Source: Cohnella phaseoli (GTDB lineage Bacteria > Bacillota > Bacilli > Paenibacillales > Paenibacillaceae). From it: a stretch of 64,000 nucleotides of DNA. Location: positions 83,280 through 147,279 of the forward strand of contig NZ_QRDZ01000025.1 in NCBI RefSeq assembly GCF_003386235.1, written 5' to 3'. The position numbers and the translations under genes were made by a program. Below are positions 24,322 to 33,460 of the stretch, in pieces (positions within the stretch are counted from its first letter, which is position 1; the number at the start of each line of letters is the position of its first letter). The notes beneath the pieces were generated by a model, which was given only the letters and a program-made list of their open reading frames with translations, did not search any database and was not told the origin of the DNA.

Positions 24322-24966
24322 GATTTCGTCGGACATATAAATACGGACGCCCGATTCCGACAATTGGGCGTCCCTAAACATCGCCTTGGCCACGACGGCT
24401 CCCTCGATCGCCCGATATTTCCGCAGATTTCCCACTAGCAGAAAGGCCAGTTTGGGCATCAGCCACGCCGCGGCATGCTCGCCAAACCGAAATTCCCCAC
24501 GCTGACCAAGCAGCAAAGAGGGCCGGAACAAACGAAGAGAAGGCAACTCCAAGCGGCGGAGATCGCGCTCGAGGTTGCCTTTCATGCGGGAGTACCAGAT
24601 GGAGGAGTCGGGATTGGCGCTCATCGAGCTGACCGCAAGGAAACGCCGGACACCCGTTCGTTTAGCTAGACGGGCGGCCTCCAGCGGATACGTATAATCG
24701 ATCCGATTCATCGCTTCGCGGGTTTTGGCTTTCTTGATCGTTGTGCCAAGGCAGCTGAAGACATCCTCAACGTGAAACTGATCGCTATAGTTGTCCAGCG
24801 CGTCGAAGTTGACGATAACTTCGTTCAGCTTGGCATGCTCAATCCCAAGCGTACGCCGCACCAGAGCCGTCACGCGTTCGTATTCCGGCGCATCCAGCAG
24901 CAACCGCAGCAGCTGCCCTCCGACAAGTCCGCTCGCTCCCAGGATCAAAGCTTTTTTAGACGCCAA
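24304..24966 (-). CDS. NAD(P)H-binding Rossmann oxidoreductase / epimerase-like protein
   Basis: 220 aa. The start is TTG 24966 with GGGGGAG upstream. It has the nucleotide-binding loop ILGASGLVGGQLLRLLL at residues 8-24 and the atypical-SDR active-site-like YSRMKGNLERDL, matching the HTATIP2/YwnB-like group of atypical short-chain dehydrogenases. The substrate is unknown. Its last codons lie in a partial copy of the 51-bp repeat. The next gene upstream on the same strand is trxB, ending 29 nt before, so they may form an operon. Confidence 0.85.
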   Translation of the reverse strand: MASKKALILGASGLVGGQLLRLLLDAPEYERVTALVRRTLGIEHAKLNEVIVNFDALDNYSDQFHVEDVFSCLGTTIKKAKTREAMNRIDYTYPLEAARLAKRTGVRRFLAVSSMSANPDSSIWYSRMKGNLERDLRRLELPSLRLFRPSLLLGQRGEFRFGEHAAAWLMPKLAFLLVGNLRKYRAIEGAVVAKAMFRDAQLSESGVRIYMSDEIARLGD

Positions 24967-24994
24967 ACGCTCCCCCTCCGATCCTTAATATGGA

Positions 24995-25924
24995 TTAGTG
25001 AGACTCGGCATTCTCCAAGAAGCGTTCGCAATCCAGCGCGGCCATACAGCCCGTTCCCGCGGCGCTGATCGCTTGGCGATACTTGTTGTCCTGCACGTCG
25101 CCGCAAGCGAAAACGCCCGGTACGTTCGTCTCGGTCGAGCCCGGCTTCACGATCAGATAGCCGGTTTCATCCGTTTCCAGCTGGCCGCCGAGAAACTTCG
25201 TGTTCGGCGTATGGCCGATCGCCACAAACAGTCCGTCGGTCGCGATCGTCTCTACTTCGCCCGTTTCGTTATTTCTGACCTTCATGCCGGTTACGCCCAA
25301 TGGACCGCTTTCGACTTCCAGCGGCGTGCGGTTCAGGCTCCAGCTGATTTTCGGATTGTTGCGCGCGCGGTCCTGCATAATTTTCGATGCGCGCAGCTCT
25401 TCCCGGCGATGGACGAGTACGACTTCCGAAGCGAACCGGGTCAGGAAGTTGGCTTCTTCCATCGCCGAATCGCCGCCGCCGACAACAATGATTTTTTTGC
25501 CGCGGAAGAAGAAGCCGTCACAAGTCGCGCATGTGCTGACGCCGCGTCCGACATTGTCCTTCTCTCCCGGAATGCCCAAATATTTGGCCGAAGCGCCGGT
25601 GGAAATAATGAGCGTCTCCGCCGTCAGCTCGCCCATTCCTTCCACGGACAGCTTAAACGGACGCTGCGACATATCCACGCTATTGACCCAGCCCGAACGG
25701 AATTCGGCGCCGAAGCGCTCCGCTTGCTTACGCATGTTATCCATCAGCTCAGGACCCATAATGCCTTCCGGAAAACCGGGGAAGTTCTCGACCTCCGTCG
25801 TTGTCGTCAATTGGCCGCCCGGCTCCGGTCCCTCGATCACCAGAGGGTTCAGGTTGGCGCGCGCCAGATAGATCGCCGCGGTAAGTCCCGCAGGGCCGGT
25901 GCCGATAATGATTGTTTTATGCAT
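24995..25924 (-). CDS. trxB: thioredoxin-disulfide reductase
   Basis: 309 aa, the standard length. FAD motif GTGPAGLTAAIYLARAN at residues 8-24, redox-active CATCDG (about 133-138), NADPH motif GGGDSAMEEANFL, and the closing GVFACGDVQD. It reduces thioredoxin with NADPH. The ribosome site is a repeated AAAGGATG around ATG 25924. In many Bacillota trxB sits with tlp/yvc genes; here it is followed by a Rossmann oxidoreductase. Confidence 0.96.
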   Translation of the reverse strand: MHKTIIIGTGPAGLTAAIYLARANLNPLVIEGPEPGGQLTTTTEVENFPGFPEGIMGPELMDNMRKQAERFGAEFRSGWVNSVDMSQRPFKLSVEGMGELTAETLIISTGASAKYLGIPGEKDNVGRGVSTCATCDGFFFRGKKIIVVGGGDSAMEEANFLTRFASEVVLVHRREELRASKIMQDRARNNPKISWSLNRTPLEVESGPLGVTGMKVRNNETGEVETIATDGLFVAIGHTPNTKFLGGQLETDETGYLIVKPGSTETNVPGVFACGDVQDNKYRQAISAAGTGCMAALDCERFLENAESH

Positions 25925-26003
25925 CCTTTACACATCCTTTAGTAGAGGTTGTTCATTTTCATTTTCATTTGGCAAGGTTGTTCGCTTAAAGTTATCCCAG
26001 AAT

Positions 26004-26049
26004 AAAAAAATCATACCATCACGGAGCCGAAGCTGCATGAAGGTATGAT
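26004..26049 (-). terminator. Rho-independent terminator of the rhamnosidase gene
   Basis: ATCATACC / GGTATGAT stem (with internal CTTCGG-containing loop), followed on the minus strand by seven T. It lies about 100 nt after the GH78 stop. Confidence 0.8.
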
Positions 26050-26143
26050 GAACATTAGATGAAGGTTTCATGAAGGCAAAGAAAATAATGATGCTAACAA
26101 TGCAGATTACAGCCCAAGACGCACCGAAAAGATATGACCCGAA

Positions 26144-28837
26144 CTACTCGGCGGCTTGCGGCTGAGCTACTGCCCAATTGAAGCTGTACTGCCCGGAGCC
26201 AACCGTCAGCTCCACTCCGCTCTCCGCTTCCCGAACGGCGGCAACGCCATCGGCCGCATCCAGCTTCGAGCCGTTCTCTCTCGCCGTCTCGAGAGTCGCG
26301 TTGGGCAGCAAAATCTCCGCCGTCGTATTCGCCGGAACCGTTACCTCGAGCGTCATTCCGTCGTCCGTACGCTTCCAGCAGCTGCGAATTTCGCCGTACA
26401 TCGTTTCCAGGCGCGCTTCCGCCCAGTCCAGTCCTTCGCCCGGCTGCGGACGGATGAGAATCTTCTTGTAGCCCGCGACCCGTTCGTCCATATCGATGCC
26501 GGCAACGCGACGATACAGCCAATCGCCGATCGCTCCGTAAGCGTAATGGTTAAACGAATTCATATCCGCGCTCCAGAACGAGCCGTCCTCCTTGATGCCG
26601 TCCCAGTGCTCCCAGATCGTCGTCGCGCCTTTGGTGACCTGGTACAGCCAGGAAGGATAATCCTGTTGGAACAGCAGCTTGTAAGCCGCGTCGTTGTGAC
26701 CGTTGTCGGTCAGCGCAAAGTTCAAGTAAGGCGTGCCGACAAAGCCCGTCGTCAAATGGAATTTGCTTTCCTCCATCAGCTCCATCAGCTTGGCAACCGC
26801 GCGTTCCTTCGCTTTCCCGTCCAGAATGCCGAACACGAGGCCGAGCACTTGAGCGGTCTGGGTCGGTACAGTCAGCCTGCCGTTCGGACTTACGAACTCG
26901 TCGTAATACGCCGCTACGATTCCTTCGTACAGCTTGCCGTACTTGGCGGCGTCCTCTTCCTTCCCGAGCGCCTCGGCCGTCTTCCTCAGCAGCGATGTGG
27001 AATAGGCGTAAAACGCCGTAGCGATATAATCGCGGTCGGTCGCGCCAATATAGGTGTCCGGCTTGGAATCGAGACCGAGCCAGTCTCCGAAATGGAAGCC
27101 CGTATTCCACAGCAGCTCGTTGTCGCCCTGCTTGCGGATATACTCTACCCAGGCTTTCATGCTGTCATACTGCTCCTCCAAAATTCTTTTGTCCCCATAG
27201 CAGAGATAGATCGTCCAAGGGCAGATGACCGCCGCGTCTCCCCAAGCGGAGGAGGAGTGGGAATTCTCGTCCAGCACGTTCGGAATGACGAAAGGAACGC
27301 CGCCGTCTTCGCGTTGGTCGGTGGCCAAATCGCGGCTCCATTTCGTAAAGAACGGGGCGACATTCCGCAAGTATGCGGCCGTGCGGATGAACATCTGTGC
27401 GTCCCCCGTCCAGCCGAGCCGTTCGTCGCGCTGAGGGCAATCCGTCGGCACATCGAGGAAATTGCCTTTCAGCCCCCACTCGATGTTGTGCTGCAGTTGA
27501 TTAACTAGCGGGTCCGAGCATTCGAAGCTTCCGGTCGGAGCCATGTCGCTGTGCAGCACAATGCCGGTGAAATCCTCCAAGCGAATCGTCTCCGGGAAAC
27601 CGGTCAGCCGTACGTATCTGAACCCTTGGAAGGAAAATCTCGGTTCGTACGTTTCCGCTTCTCCTCCCTTCAGGATGTAGCGAATTTCCTGTTTGGCCGC
27701 ACGCAGGTTGGTAATATAGAAGTTGCCCTCCTTGTCCAAAACCTCCGCATGATGCAGCACGACTTCCGTGCCGGCTTCGCCTTTTACCGTGAATTTCATC
27801 CAGCCGACCATATTTTGCCCCAGATCGAGCACGGTTTCGCCAAGAGGAGTCTTAATCAGCTCGATCGGCTTGATTTCCTCAAATTTGCGTACCGGATCGT
27901 TCTCCTGCATGATCAGCACGTCCTTCGACTGCTCCACGACGGCGACCGCCTCCCACTTGCCGTCGTCAAAGCCGGACGCGCTCCAGCCGGGAACCTCCAG
28001 GCGAGCGTCGTAAGTCTCTCCGTGATAAATTTCGGACATCAGAATCTGGCTAGGCGCCGTACGCCAGCTTTCATCCGAAACGACCGTCTCTTCCGTGCCG
28101 TCGTCGTACTCGATGTGCAGCTGCAGGAACAGCGCCTGCCGGTTTCCGTACAGACAGTAATGATCTTTCCAGGCCAACGGGCCCTTGTACCATCCGTTGC
28201 CCAGCATCGCGCCGATCGCGTTCTCGCCCTCATTCAGCATCGCCGTGACGTCGTAGGCCTGTACCTGAATCCGGTGCTCGTAATTCGTCCAGCCGGGAGT
28301 AAAATACTCGTCTCCGACCCGCGTGCCGTTCAGCTCCAGCTCATATAGGCCGAGAGCGCTGGCATATGCCCGTGCGCGTCTGACGCCCTTACCGACCGCA
28401 AAGCTTCGGCGAAGCATCGGACTCCGCTCCTCATAGGAAGCCGGTTTCTCCGCCAACTGCTCCTCCGATTTAACGACGCCGATCCATTTTGCGACCCATT
28501 CGCTCTTGTCCAGAATGCCCATCTCGAACCAGGCCGCCTCCGACCATTCCGAAGCTTCGCCGCTTGCGCTCCACGCTCTGACGCGGTAATGATAACGCTT
28601 GCGCGACGCTACCTCCAAATCGCCCAGCTCGACGTGCAGCGACTGTTCGGATTGTATTTTCCCCGAGCCCCATATAGCCGAATCGAAGTCCGCGCTCTCC
28701 GCAACCTCGATCTCGTAGGCGCTCTGAACGATCGACCTAGCCTCGGACTTCAGCTTCCAACTGATGCGCGGCCGCTTTACCTCAATCCCGAGCGGATTCC
28801 GCTTGTACTCGCAACGCAATTCGATAACTTGCAACAT
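26144..28837 (-). CDS. GH78 alpha-L-rhamnosidase
   Basis: 897 aa with the full domain order: N-terminal fibronectin-like domain (LRCEYKRNPLGIEVKRPRISWKL), beta-sandwich domains with TPGWTNYEHRIQVQAYDVT, the alpha6/alpha6 catalytic barrel, and a C-terminal beta domain. The catalytic signature DCPQRDERLGWTGDAQ contains the general acid Glu, and the second acid is in TTIWEHWDG. No signal peptide, so it acts on imported rhamnosides. The neighbouring divergent AraC regulator probably senses rhamnose or a rhamnoside. A terminator follows, so it is monocistronic. Confidence 0.96.
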   Translation of the reverse strand: MLQVIELRCEYKRNPLGIEVKRPRISWKLKSEARSIVQSAYEIEVAESADFDSAIWGSGKIQSEQSLHVELGDLEVASRKRYHYRVRAWSASGEASEWSEAAWFEMGILDKSEWVAKWIGVVKSEEQLAEKPASYEERSPMLRRSFAVGKGVRRARAYASALGLYELELNGTRVGDEYFTPGWTNYEHRIQVQAYDVTAMLNEGENAIGAMLGNGWYKGPLAWKDHYCLYGNRQALFLQLHIEYDDGTEETVVSDESWRTAPSQILMSEIYHGETYDARLEVPGWSASGFDDGKWEAVAVVEQSKDVLIMQENDPVRKFEEIKPIELIKTPLGETVLDLGQNMVGWMKFTVKGEAGTEVVLHHAEVLDKEGNFYITNLRAAKQEIRYILKGGEAETYEPRFSFQGFRYVRLTGFPETIRLEDFTGIVLHSDMAPTGSFECSDPLVNQLQHNIEWGLKGNFLDVPTDCPQRDERLGWTGDAQMFIRTAAYLRNVAPFFTKWSRDLATDQREDGGVPFVIPNVLDENSHSSSAWGDAAVICPWTIYLCYGDKRILEEQYDSMKAWVEYIRKQGDNELLWNTGFHFGDWLGLDSKPDTYIGATDRDYIATAFYAYSTSLLRKTAEALGKEEDAAKYGKLYEGIVAAYYDEFVSPNGRLTVPTQTAQVLGLVFGILDGKAKERAVAKLMELMEESKFHLTTGFVGTPYLNFALTDNGHNDAAYKLLFQQDYPSWLYQVTKGATTIWEHWDGIKEDGSFWSADMNSFNHYAYGAIGDWLYRRVAGIDMDERVAGYKKILIRPQPGEGLDWAEARLETMYGEIRSCWKRTDDGMTLEVTVPANTTAEILLPNATLETARENGSKLDAADGVAAVREAESGVELTVGSGQYSFNWAVAQPQAAE

Positions 28838-28878
28838 GGATAAACCACGACTCCTCTCTTACTGCCGAATTGCCTCTA

Positions 28879-28887
28879 TGATATAAT
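28879..28887 (+). promoter_or_regulatory. extended -10 element for the AraC gene
   Basis: TGATATAAT is a perfect extended -10 (TGnTATAAT). It lies 76 nt before GTG 28963 in the divergent region, with no good -35, as is usual for extended -10 promoters. Confidence 0.55.
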
Positions 28888-28962
28888 GGTTCCCAAGAAA
28901 AGTATCGGGGTATAACGGACATTTCGATTGGGATTTTCGGACATTTTGCAGGCGGTGATTGC

Positions 28963-29829
28963 GTGAATCCGATCCATACTTTGAAGGGCGACTACTTCTT
29001 CCTCCACGACCGGCTCGTCTATGTCAATCGGGCGTCCGAGGACTTCGAGGCGCCGGTGCACGACCACGACTTTATCGAATTCGCCTTCGTTGCCGAAGGA
29101 ACCGGCTTCCACCATATCGACGGACAGGTTCACCCGATTCGCAAGGGTCAGCTCTTCCATATTCCGATCGGCGTGCCGCACGTGTTTCGTCCCGCTTATG
29201 TGGATGTGGCCAAGCATCCGCTGACCGTCTACAACTGCGTCTTCTCTCCTGCGCTGCTCGGAAGACTTGCCGGCTTCGTCTCGGAAACGCAGCTGGTACA
29301 ATTCATCTCCGACCTTCGGGACGGCTCCGTTTCCTATTTTTACTTGTCCGATGCCGACGATTCGATCGAGCGGCTGGTGCTGGCGATGCACCGCGAATTT
29401 TCCATGCCGAGGGCGGCGTCTTCCGACTATCTGGACACGATGCTGATCCAGCTTCTCATCGTCGTGCATAGGCTGCGGCAGCATGCCCCCTCCTCCTCGG
29501 CGCGCAAGCTGACGCAGTTCGATCACCTTCTGTCCTACATGGAGCAGCATCTCGCCGAGCCGCTGTCGCTGCAGCGATTGGCGACGCTTAGCCGCTGGAG
29601 CGAGCGGCATTTGCAGCGCTTGTTCAGACAGCATACCGAGCAATCGTTCAATAGCTATCTTCAGGCTTTGCGGATTCAGAAAAGCTGCGAGCTGCTGCGA
29701 AGCACCGGACACAAGATCGGATCCATCGCCGAAATGGTCGGCTATAAGGACAACGCCTCGTTCCTCTCCGTCTTCAAGCGAATTGCGGGCATGACGCCGA
29801 ACGAATATCGAAAAGCCGCTCCCCGATGA
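28963..29829 (+). CDS. AraC-family regulator with cupin sensor domain
   Basis: 288 aa from GTG 28963 (GGCGG upstream). The N-terminal cupin domain (VHDHDFIEFAFVAEGTGFHHIDGQVHPIRKGQLFHIP) binds the sugar effector. The C-terminal domain has two helix-turn-helices (LSLQRLATLSRWSERHLQRLFRQHT and the KIGSIAEMVGYKDNASFLSVFKRIAGMTPNEYR signature). This is the RhaS/RhaR-like layout. Divergent from the GH78 rhamnosidase, so it likely controls it. Confidence 0.92.
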   Translation: MNPIHTLKGDYFFLHDRLVYVNRASEDFEAPVHDHDFIEFAFVAEGTGFHHIDGQVHPIRKGQLFHIPIGVPHVFRPAYVDVAKHPLTVYNCVFSPALLGRLAGFVSETQLVQFISDLRDGSVSYFYLSDADDSIERLVLAMHREFSMPRAASSDYLDTMLIQLLIVVHRLRQHAPSSSARKLTQFDHLLSYMEQHLAEPLSLQRLATLSRWSERHLQRLFRQHTEQSFNSYLQALRIQKSCELLRSTGHKIGSIAEMVGYKDNASFLSVFKRIAGMTPNEYRKAAPR

Positions 29830-29838
29830 GGAGCGGCT
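29814..29838. terminator. bidirectional terminator between the AraC and CheY genes
   Basis: AGCCGCTCC / GGAGCGGCT stem; the AraC gene's stop codon is in the loop. On the minus strand it is followed by TTTT, serving the cheY-like gene. Confidence 0.75.
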
Positions 29839-29866
29839 AATTATGTGCGGCGGCAGAACGACCGGC

Positions 29867-30226
29867 TTATCCGATGGCCTTCGAGACCGCTTCGAGAACC
29901 CGGTTCGACTGAAACGGCTTCACGATAAAATCTTTGGCCCCGCTTTGAATCGCTTCGATGATCAGATTTTTCTGTCCCATGGCGGAGCACATGACGACGT
30001 TGGCGGAAGGATCGATCTTGCGAATTTCCTTCAGCGCCTCCACGCCCTCCATGACGGGCATCGTAATGTCCATCGTCACCAAATCGGGACGCAGCGCTCT
30101 GTACTTGTCCACCGCTTCCATGCCGTTCGCCGCCTCGGACACAACCTCGTGGCCCGCTTTTACCAAAATATCCTTCAACATCGCCCGCAAAAACGCGGCA
30201 TCGTCGACGACCATAATTTTCGCCAT
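29867..30226 (-). CDS. cheY: CheY-like single-domain response regulator
   Basis: 119 aa from ATG 30226 (GGGAGG nine nt upstream). It is a lone receiver: MVVDDAAF with the acidic pair, phospho-acceptor Asp in VTMDITMPVMEG, Thr/Ser in VVMCSAMG and Lys in FIVKPFQ. This is the TlpB-CheY/chemotaxis type. There are no chemotaxis neighbours, so it is monocistronic here; main chemotaxis operons would be elsewhere. Confidence 0.9.
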   Translation of the reverse strand: MAKIMVVDDAAFLRAMLKDILVKAGHEVVSEAANGMEAVDKYRALRPDLVTMDITMPVMEGVEALKEIRKIDPSANVVMCSAMGQKNLIIEAIQSGAKDFIVKPFQSNRVLEAVSKAIG

Positions 30227-30325
30227 TTTGTTCAACCTCCCGAACGTAGAGAACTTTGTCTCTATCATACTAGAAGGCTATAAACAAATTCTGAACAAAT
30301 GACGAAGCCCGCTTCCGAAGAGCTT

Positions 30326-30901
30326 TTATTTCTCTTGTGCTTGCTCGTAGCCGTTGATCAGCCACTCCAGCTTGCCCGTCTCCGGATGAATGAGGAAACC
30401 GTGCACCGGCACGAACGAAGGTACCAACGGGTGGCGGCGGATCATGCCGACGCTATGACGAACGCCGTCCTCCGGCTTATCGAAGCCTTTCAGAAACTTT
30501 TCCATCCGAATGCCCGAATTTTCGAGCGTGTCCAGCACAACATCCGAGATGCCGTTCTCCTTGAACTTCTTCACCAGAGCTCCGGAATCGAGCTGCGTCA
30601 TGCCGCAGCCGTGGTGGCCGATTACGAGCACTTCCTTGGCTCCCATCTCGTGAATGGCGATCAGAATGCTCCGCATGGCGCTTCCGAACGGCTGCGTCAG
30701 TACCGCGCCCGCGTTCTTAATGAACTTGGCATCGCCGTTGCGCAGATTCAGCGCTTTGGGCAGCAGCTCGACCAGCCGCGTATCCATACAGGTTAGAATA
30801 GCTACCTTCTTCTCCGGAAATTTATCCGTTAAATATTGCTCGTACTGACGTTGATCTACAAATTGGTCGTTGAACTCCAGGATATCGCTGACAAATGACA
30901 T
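30326..30901 (-). CDS. beta-class carbonic anhydrase
   Basis: 191 aa from ATG 30901, with AAAGGGG eight nt upstream; the frame runs on to 31219 but the upper part is a shadow of the LD-carboxypeptidase gene. Zinc ligands are in CMDTR (Cys, with the Asp-Arg dyad) and GHHGCG (His and Cys). This resembles B. subtilis YtiB/YvdA. It interconverts CO2 and bicarbonate in the cytoplasm. Confidence 0.92.
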   Translation of the reverse strand: MSFVSDILEFNDQFVDQRQYEQYLTDKFPEKKVAILTCMDTRLVELLPKALNLRNGDAKFIKNAGAVLTQPFGSAMRSILIAIHEMGAKEVLVIGHHGCGMTQLDSGALVKKFKENGISDVVLDTLENSGIRMEKFLKGFDKPEDGVRHSVGMIRRHPLVPSFVPVHGFLIHPETGKLEWLINGYEQAQEK

Positions 30902-30990
30902 GCGTGTTCCCCTTTCCTGATGCGTTAAAAAGATGACAAGGCAAATATCATCTCTTAAGTTTATTTCTATTTGCTTCAAAATGCAAAAGG

Positions 30991-31917
30991 TTATATATAG
31001 GCAACTGCCGGCTCCAACCAAGTCAGCGTTCCTTCGTCCGCGTTCAGATTCACGAAGGCGCCGATCGGAACGGCCGCCTTGTACATGCCGTGACCGGATG
31101 CCAGCCCCGTTACGAGCGGCTTGCCCAGCGGAACGACAAACTCGTTGATGACGTCCTCGTACGATTTGCCGTAAGCGTCCTGGCACCCCGTGCATTCGCC
31201 CATGACGATGCCCCGGCAATCCCGGAACTTTCCGGCAAGTCGCAGCTGCTCCAGATAACGAAACACCGTATTCACCGGCTCATGGACCTCTTCCAGCAGC
31301 AGGATTTTGCCTCGCGTATCGATCTCGTAAGGCGTTCCGAGCGTGCCCGTCAGAGAAGTCAGGTTGCCACCGACGATCGGACCGCTAACGTTGCCGGGCA
31401 CTTTGGGAACTAGCGGTATGCCGGGAGGATTGTCCAGCGCGCGCGGCACTGCCTCCAGGGACGTAGCGGTAAAAAACTGCGCGAAATTGTACGGAGGCGT
31501 ATCCGGCCTGAAATCGATCAGCATCAGGCTGTGCAGCGTCACGATTCCGGACAGCTGCGTCAGCGCGTTCAGCAGAACGGTAATATCGCTGTAGCCGCTT
31601 ACGATTTTCGGATGCCTGCGGATGAACCCGAAATCCAGATAGGGCAAAATCCCTTCCACGCCCACTCCTCCGCGAGACGGCAAAATAAGCCGCACGTTAG
31701 GGTCGGCGAACATGCTCATCAAATCCTCCGCTCTCTCGCGGGCAGTTCCCGCCAGGAAACCGTTCTCGTCGTAGATATGCCGCCCGACAACGACGTTCAG
31801 ACCAAGCGACTGCAAGTAGGCGATCCGAGCGTCAATCGTCGCCGGCGCGAGCGGACTTCCCAGCGTAACGATCCCGACCGTGTCCCCCCGCTGCAGAGCC
31901 AGTGGTTTAATCGCCAT
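30991..31917 (-). CDS. S66 family LD-carboxypeptidase (MccF/LdcA-like)
   Basis: 308 aa from ATG 31917, with GGGAG about 10 nt upstream. The nucleophile Ser is in SGYSDITVLLNAL, and a GGNL-TSL-TGTLGTP stretch plus the catalytic Glu (LLLEEVHEP) and His (ASGHGMYKA) complete the Ser-Glu-His set of the S66 family. Members trim murein tetrapeptides or cleave microcin C-type nucleotide peptides. No signal peptide, so it acts in the cytoplasm. Confidence 0.9.
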   Translation of the reverse strand: MAIKPLALQRGDTVGIVTLGSPLAPATIDARIAYLQSLGLNVVVGRHIYDENGFLAGTARERAEDLMSMFADPNVRLILPSRGGVGVEGILPYLDFGFIRRHPKIVSGYSDITVLLNALTQLSGIVTLHSLMLIDFRPDTPPYNFAQFFTATSLEAVPRALDNPPGIPLVPKVPGNVSGPIVGGNLTSLTGTLGTPYEIDTRGKILLLEEVHEPVNTVFRYLEQLRLAGKFRDCRGIVMGECTGCQDAYGKSYEDVINEFVVPLGKPLVTGLASGHGMYKAAVPIGAFVNLNADEGTLTWLEPAVAYI

Positions 31918-32057
31918 CCCGACAGTCACTCCCTATCGTTTGTTATTGCTATATATATGTTTGCCGCGACCGTGATAGCCTAGCTAAGTTCAGGATGCCT
32001 CCGCTCCTTCTATGGGTTACAATGGAAGAAAAAGTATGGAGGGGGCGAGATAATAAC

Positions 32058-33206
32058 TTGGCTAAAACAAAAATCTTTATCAGCTCGGTCAACGAGGACG
32101 GACTGAAGCGGCTGCGCAAGGAGGCGTTTGACGAACTAAGGAAGCTGGGGCACGAACCGATCATGTGGGAGGAAAATCTCGGACCTTGGCCGGCTCATAC
32201 GGACACCGTCTCCAAGTGTCTCGACGCGGTCGGAGAAGCCGACATCTTCCTGCTCTTCGTCGGCAGCCGGGGCGGCACCTACTATAAGGAAGCGCAGCGG
32301 ACAGTGACCCACATGGAATTTATTCAGGCCTACGACAAAAACAAAACTCTGCTTGTGTTCGTGGATACGACGGTCAAAGCGGTGTTCTTCGGCACGGCGC
32401 GACAGTGGATTGACGACTTTCGCGAGCAGTACATCTCCGAGGCCGGCCGCTCCCCGTCAGCCGACGAAGTACTGGCCGCCCTTCGGCATCATCCCGGCTT
32501 GCCGGCGCATATCGATCCGTACGTCTGGTTCCTGCTTCACGATCTGTCCGTCCGCAACGTCTTTATGGACGATCTCTCCCTCGGCGTTACGATCGATTGG
32601 CGGAATTATTTCAGCGATCTGTTGCGGCGCGGCTCCATGCTGCTTCCGCTCAGCCGCTCCATCGCGGAGACCGGCCGCAGGCTGGCGCAATCTGACGAAG
32701 CGTTCCGTCTGCTATCCGAGCTCATCTCTCTACAGCCGAAAACGGGAGGCACGGATTACGAATCGATCCTGAACGCGGTTGCGGGCCGAATGACGGGCGG
32801 GAGAATTGAACAGCGTTACGGGCCCTACGTATCGGAAAAAGTCGGGACGTATGGCGATTGCATCGGAGCGACTCTCTACGTCCGGGAAGGCGACAAAATG
32901 CGCTTCGTCGCCAAATGCGCCGACGTCGCCTGGAACCGTTCGTTCCGGCTGGACGACAAAAGCTCCTACGTTGCGCTCACCTACCAGATGAATAAGGATA
33001 TTGTCCACTATACGCAGAGCAAAACGATGTTTTACGCCTGCTTCAAGCATGGCGAGCATGTGCTTACGCTGCACTATCCCGCCGATCCGGATTGGGACAA
33101 CCGCAAATACATTACCTATCAAGAAAGCGTTAATGATGCTATAATGAATAAAAATCCGTATGTCGTCTTAATGGTCAAAATGATTTTGGGAGGTTTGCCG
33201 ACATGA
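32058..33206 (+). CDS. DUF4062-domain protein with unassigned C-terminal sensor-like region
   Basis: 382 aa. The start is TTG 32058, after the strong site GGAGGGGGCGAG; an ATG at 32022 is possible but has no ribosome site. Residues 3-110 are a DUF4062 domain (KIFISSVNEDGLKRLRKEAFDEL, GHEPIMWEE, ADIFLLFVGSRGGTYY), a TIR-like Rossmann fold found in bacterial conflict and signalling proteins. The middle is helical. Residues about 250-380 look beta-rich and GAF-like (GATLYVREGDKMRFVAKCADV ... LTLHYPADPDWDNR), not assigned. The stop overlaps the start of a 61-aa gene (ATGA). The two are closed by a terminator. Confidence 0.8.
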   Translation: MAKTKIFISSVNEDGLKRLRKEAFDELRKLGHEPIMWEENLGPWPAHTDTVSKCLDAVGEADIFLLFVGSRGGTYYKEAQRTVTHMEFIQAYDKNKTLLVFVDTTVKAVFFGTARQWIDDFREQYISEAGRSPSADEVLAALRHHPGLPAHIDPYVWFLLHDLSVRNVFMDDLSLGVTIDWRNYFSDLLRRGSMLLPLSRSIAETGRRLAQSDEAFRLLSELISLQPKTGGTDYESILNAVAGRMTGGRIEQRYGPYVSEKVGTYGDCIGATLYVREGDKMRFVAKCADVAWNRSFRLDDKSSYVALTYQMNKDIVHYTQSKTMFYACFKHGEHVLTLHYPADPDWDNRKYITYQESVNDAIMNKNPYVVLMVKMILGGLPT

Positions 33207-33388
33207 ACGTCTACGTATCGAAGAACGGCAAAGTCAGTCTGGCCGTCGGCGAGCAGCCGAAGGACGCGCTCTTGTTCGCTCCAGCCAAGAAGTCGGCGAC
33301 GCAGCTCGTGCAAGAAGATTTGTCCGCTTGGAAAATCAGCAACTCCCTCATTCAGGAGCGATTCGCCCAAGCTACGCAAAGACAATAA
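33203..33388 (+). CDS. 61-aa small protein coupled to the DUF4062 gene
   Basis: Starts at ATG 33203, whose ATGA overlaps the upstream stop, with GGGAGG nine nt before it. I do not recognise it. It begins with a short strand-like part (MNVYVSKNGKVSLAVG), contains a basic stretch (FAPAKKSATQ) and ends in a helix (WKISNSLIQERFAQATQRQ). Possibly a partner or regulator of the DUF4062 protein. Confirmed as a gene only by its ribosome site, coupling and terminator. Confidence 0.7.
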   Translation: MNVYVSKNGKVSLAVGEQPKDALLFAPAKKSATQLVQEDLSAWKISNSLIQERFAQATQRQ

Positions 33389-33405
33389 ATCGCGATAAAA
33401 TCATA

Positions 33406-33442
33406 ACTGCCCGCAGGCTGCATGCCTGACGGGCAGTTTTTT
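33406..33442 (+). terminator. Rho-independent terminator of the DUF4062 operon
   Basis: ACTGCCCG / CGGGCAGT stem (loop GCATGC-containing), followed by TTTTTT. It lies 18 nt after the small gene's stop. Confidence 0.9.
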
Positions 33443-33460
33443 AACGGAGGTATGACGATC

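Noticed and set aside
24101..24377. Open frames on both strands through the 51-bp repeats (about 68 and 87 aa)
   Set aside because: The repeat length is a multiple of three, so frames stay open by periodicity. No ribosome sites, and repetitive products with no family.
26156..27508. 450-aa plus-strand frame antisense to the rhamnosidase
   Set aside because: Complete overlap with a strongly supported GH78 gene, no ribosome site, Arg/Gln/His-rich composition typical of shadow frames.
30902..31219. N-terminal extension of the carbonic anhydrase frame
   Set aside because: The extension overlaps the LD-carboxypeptidase gene, is Arg-rich, and ATG 30901 has a perfect ribosome site.
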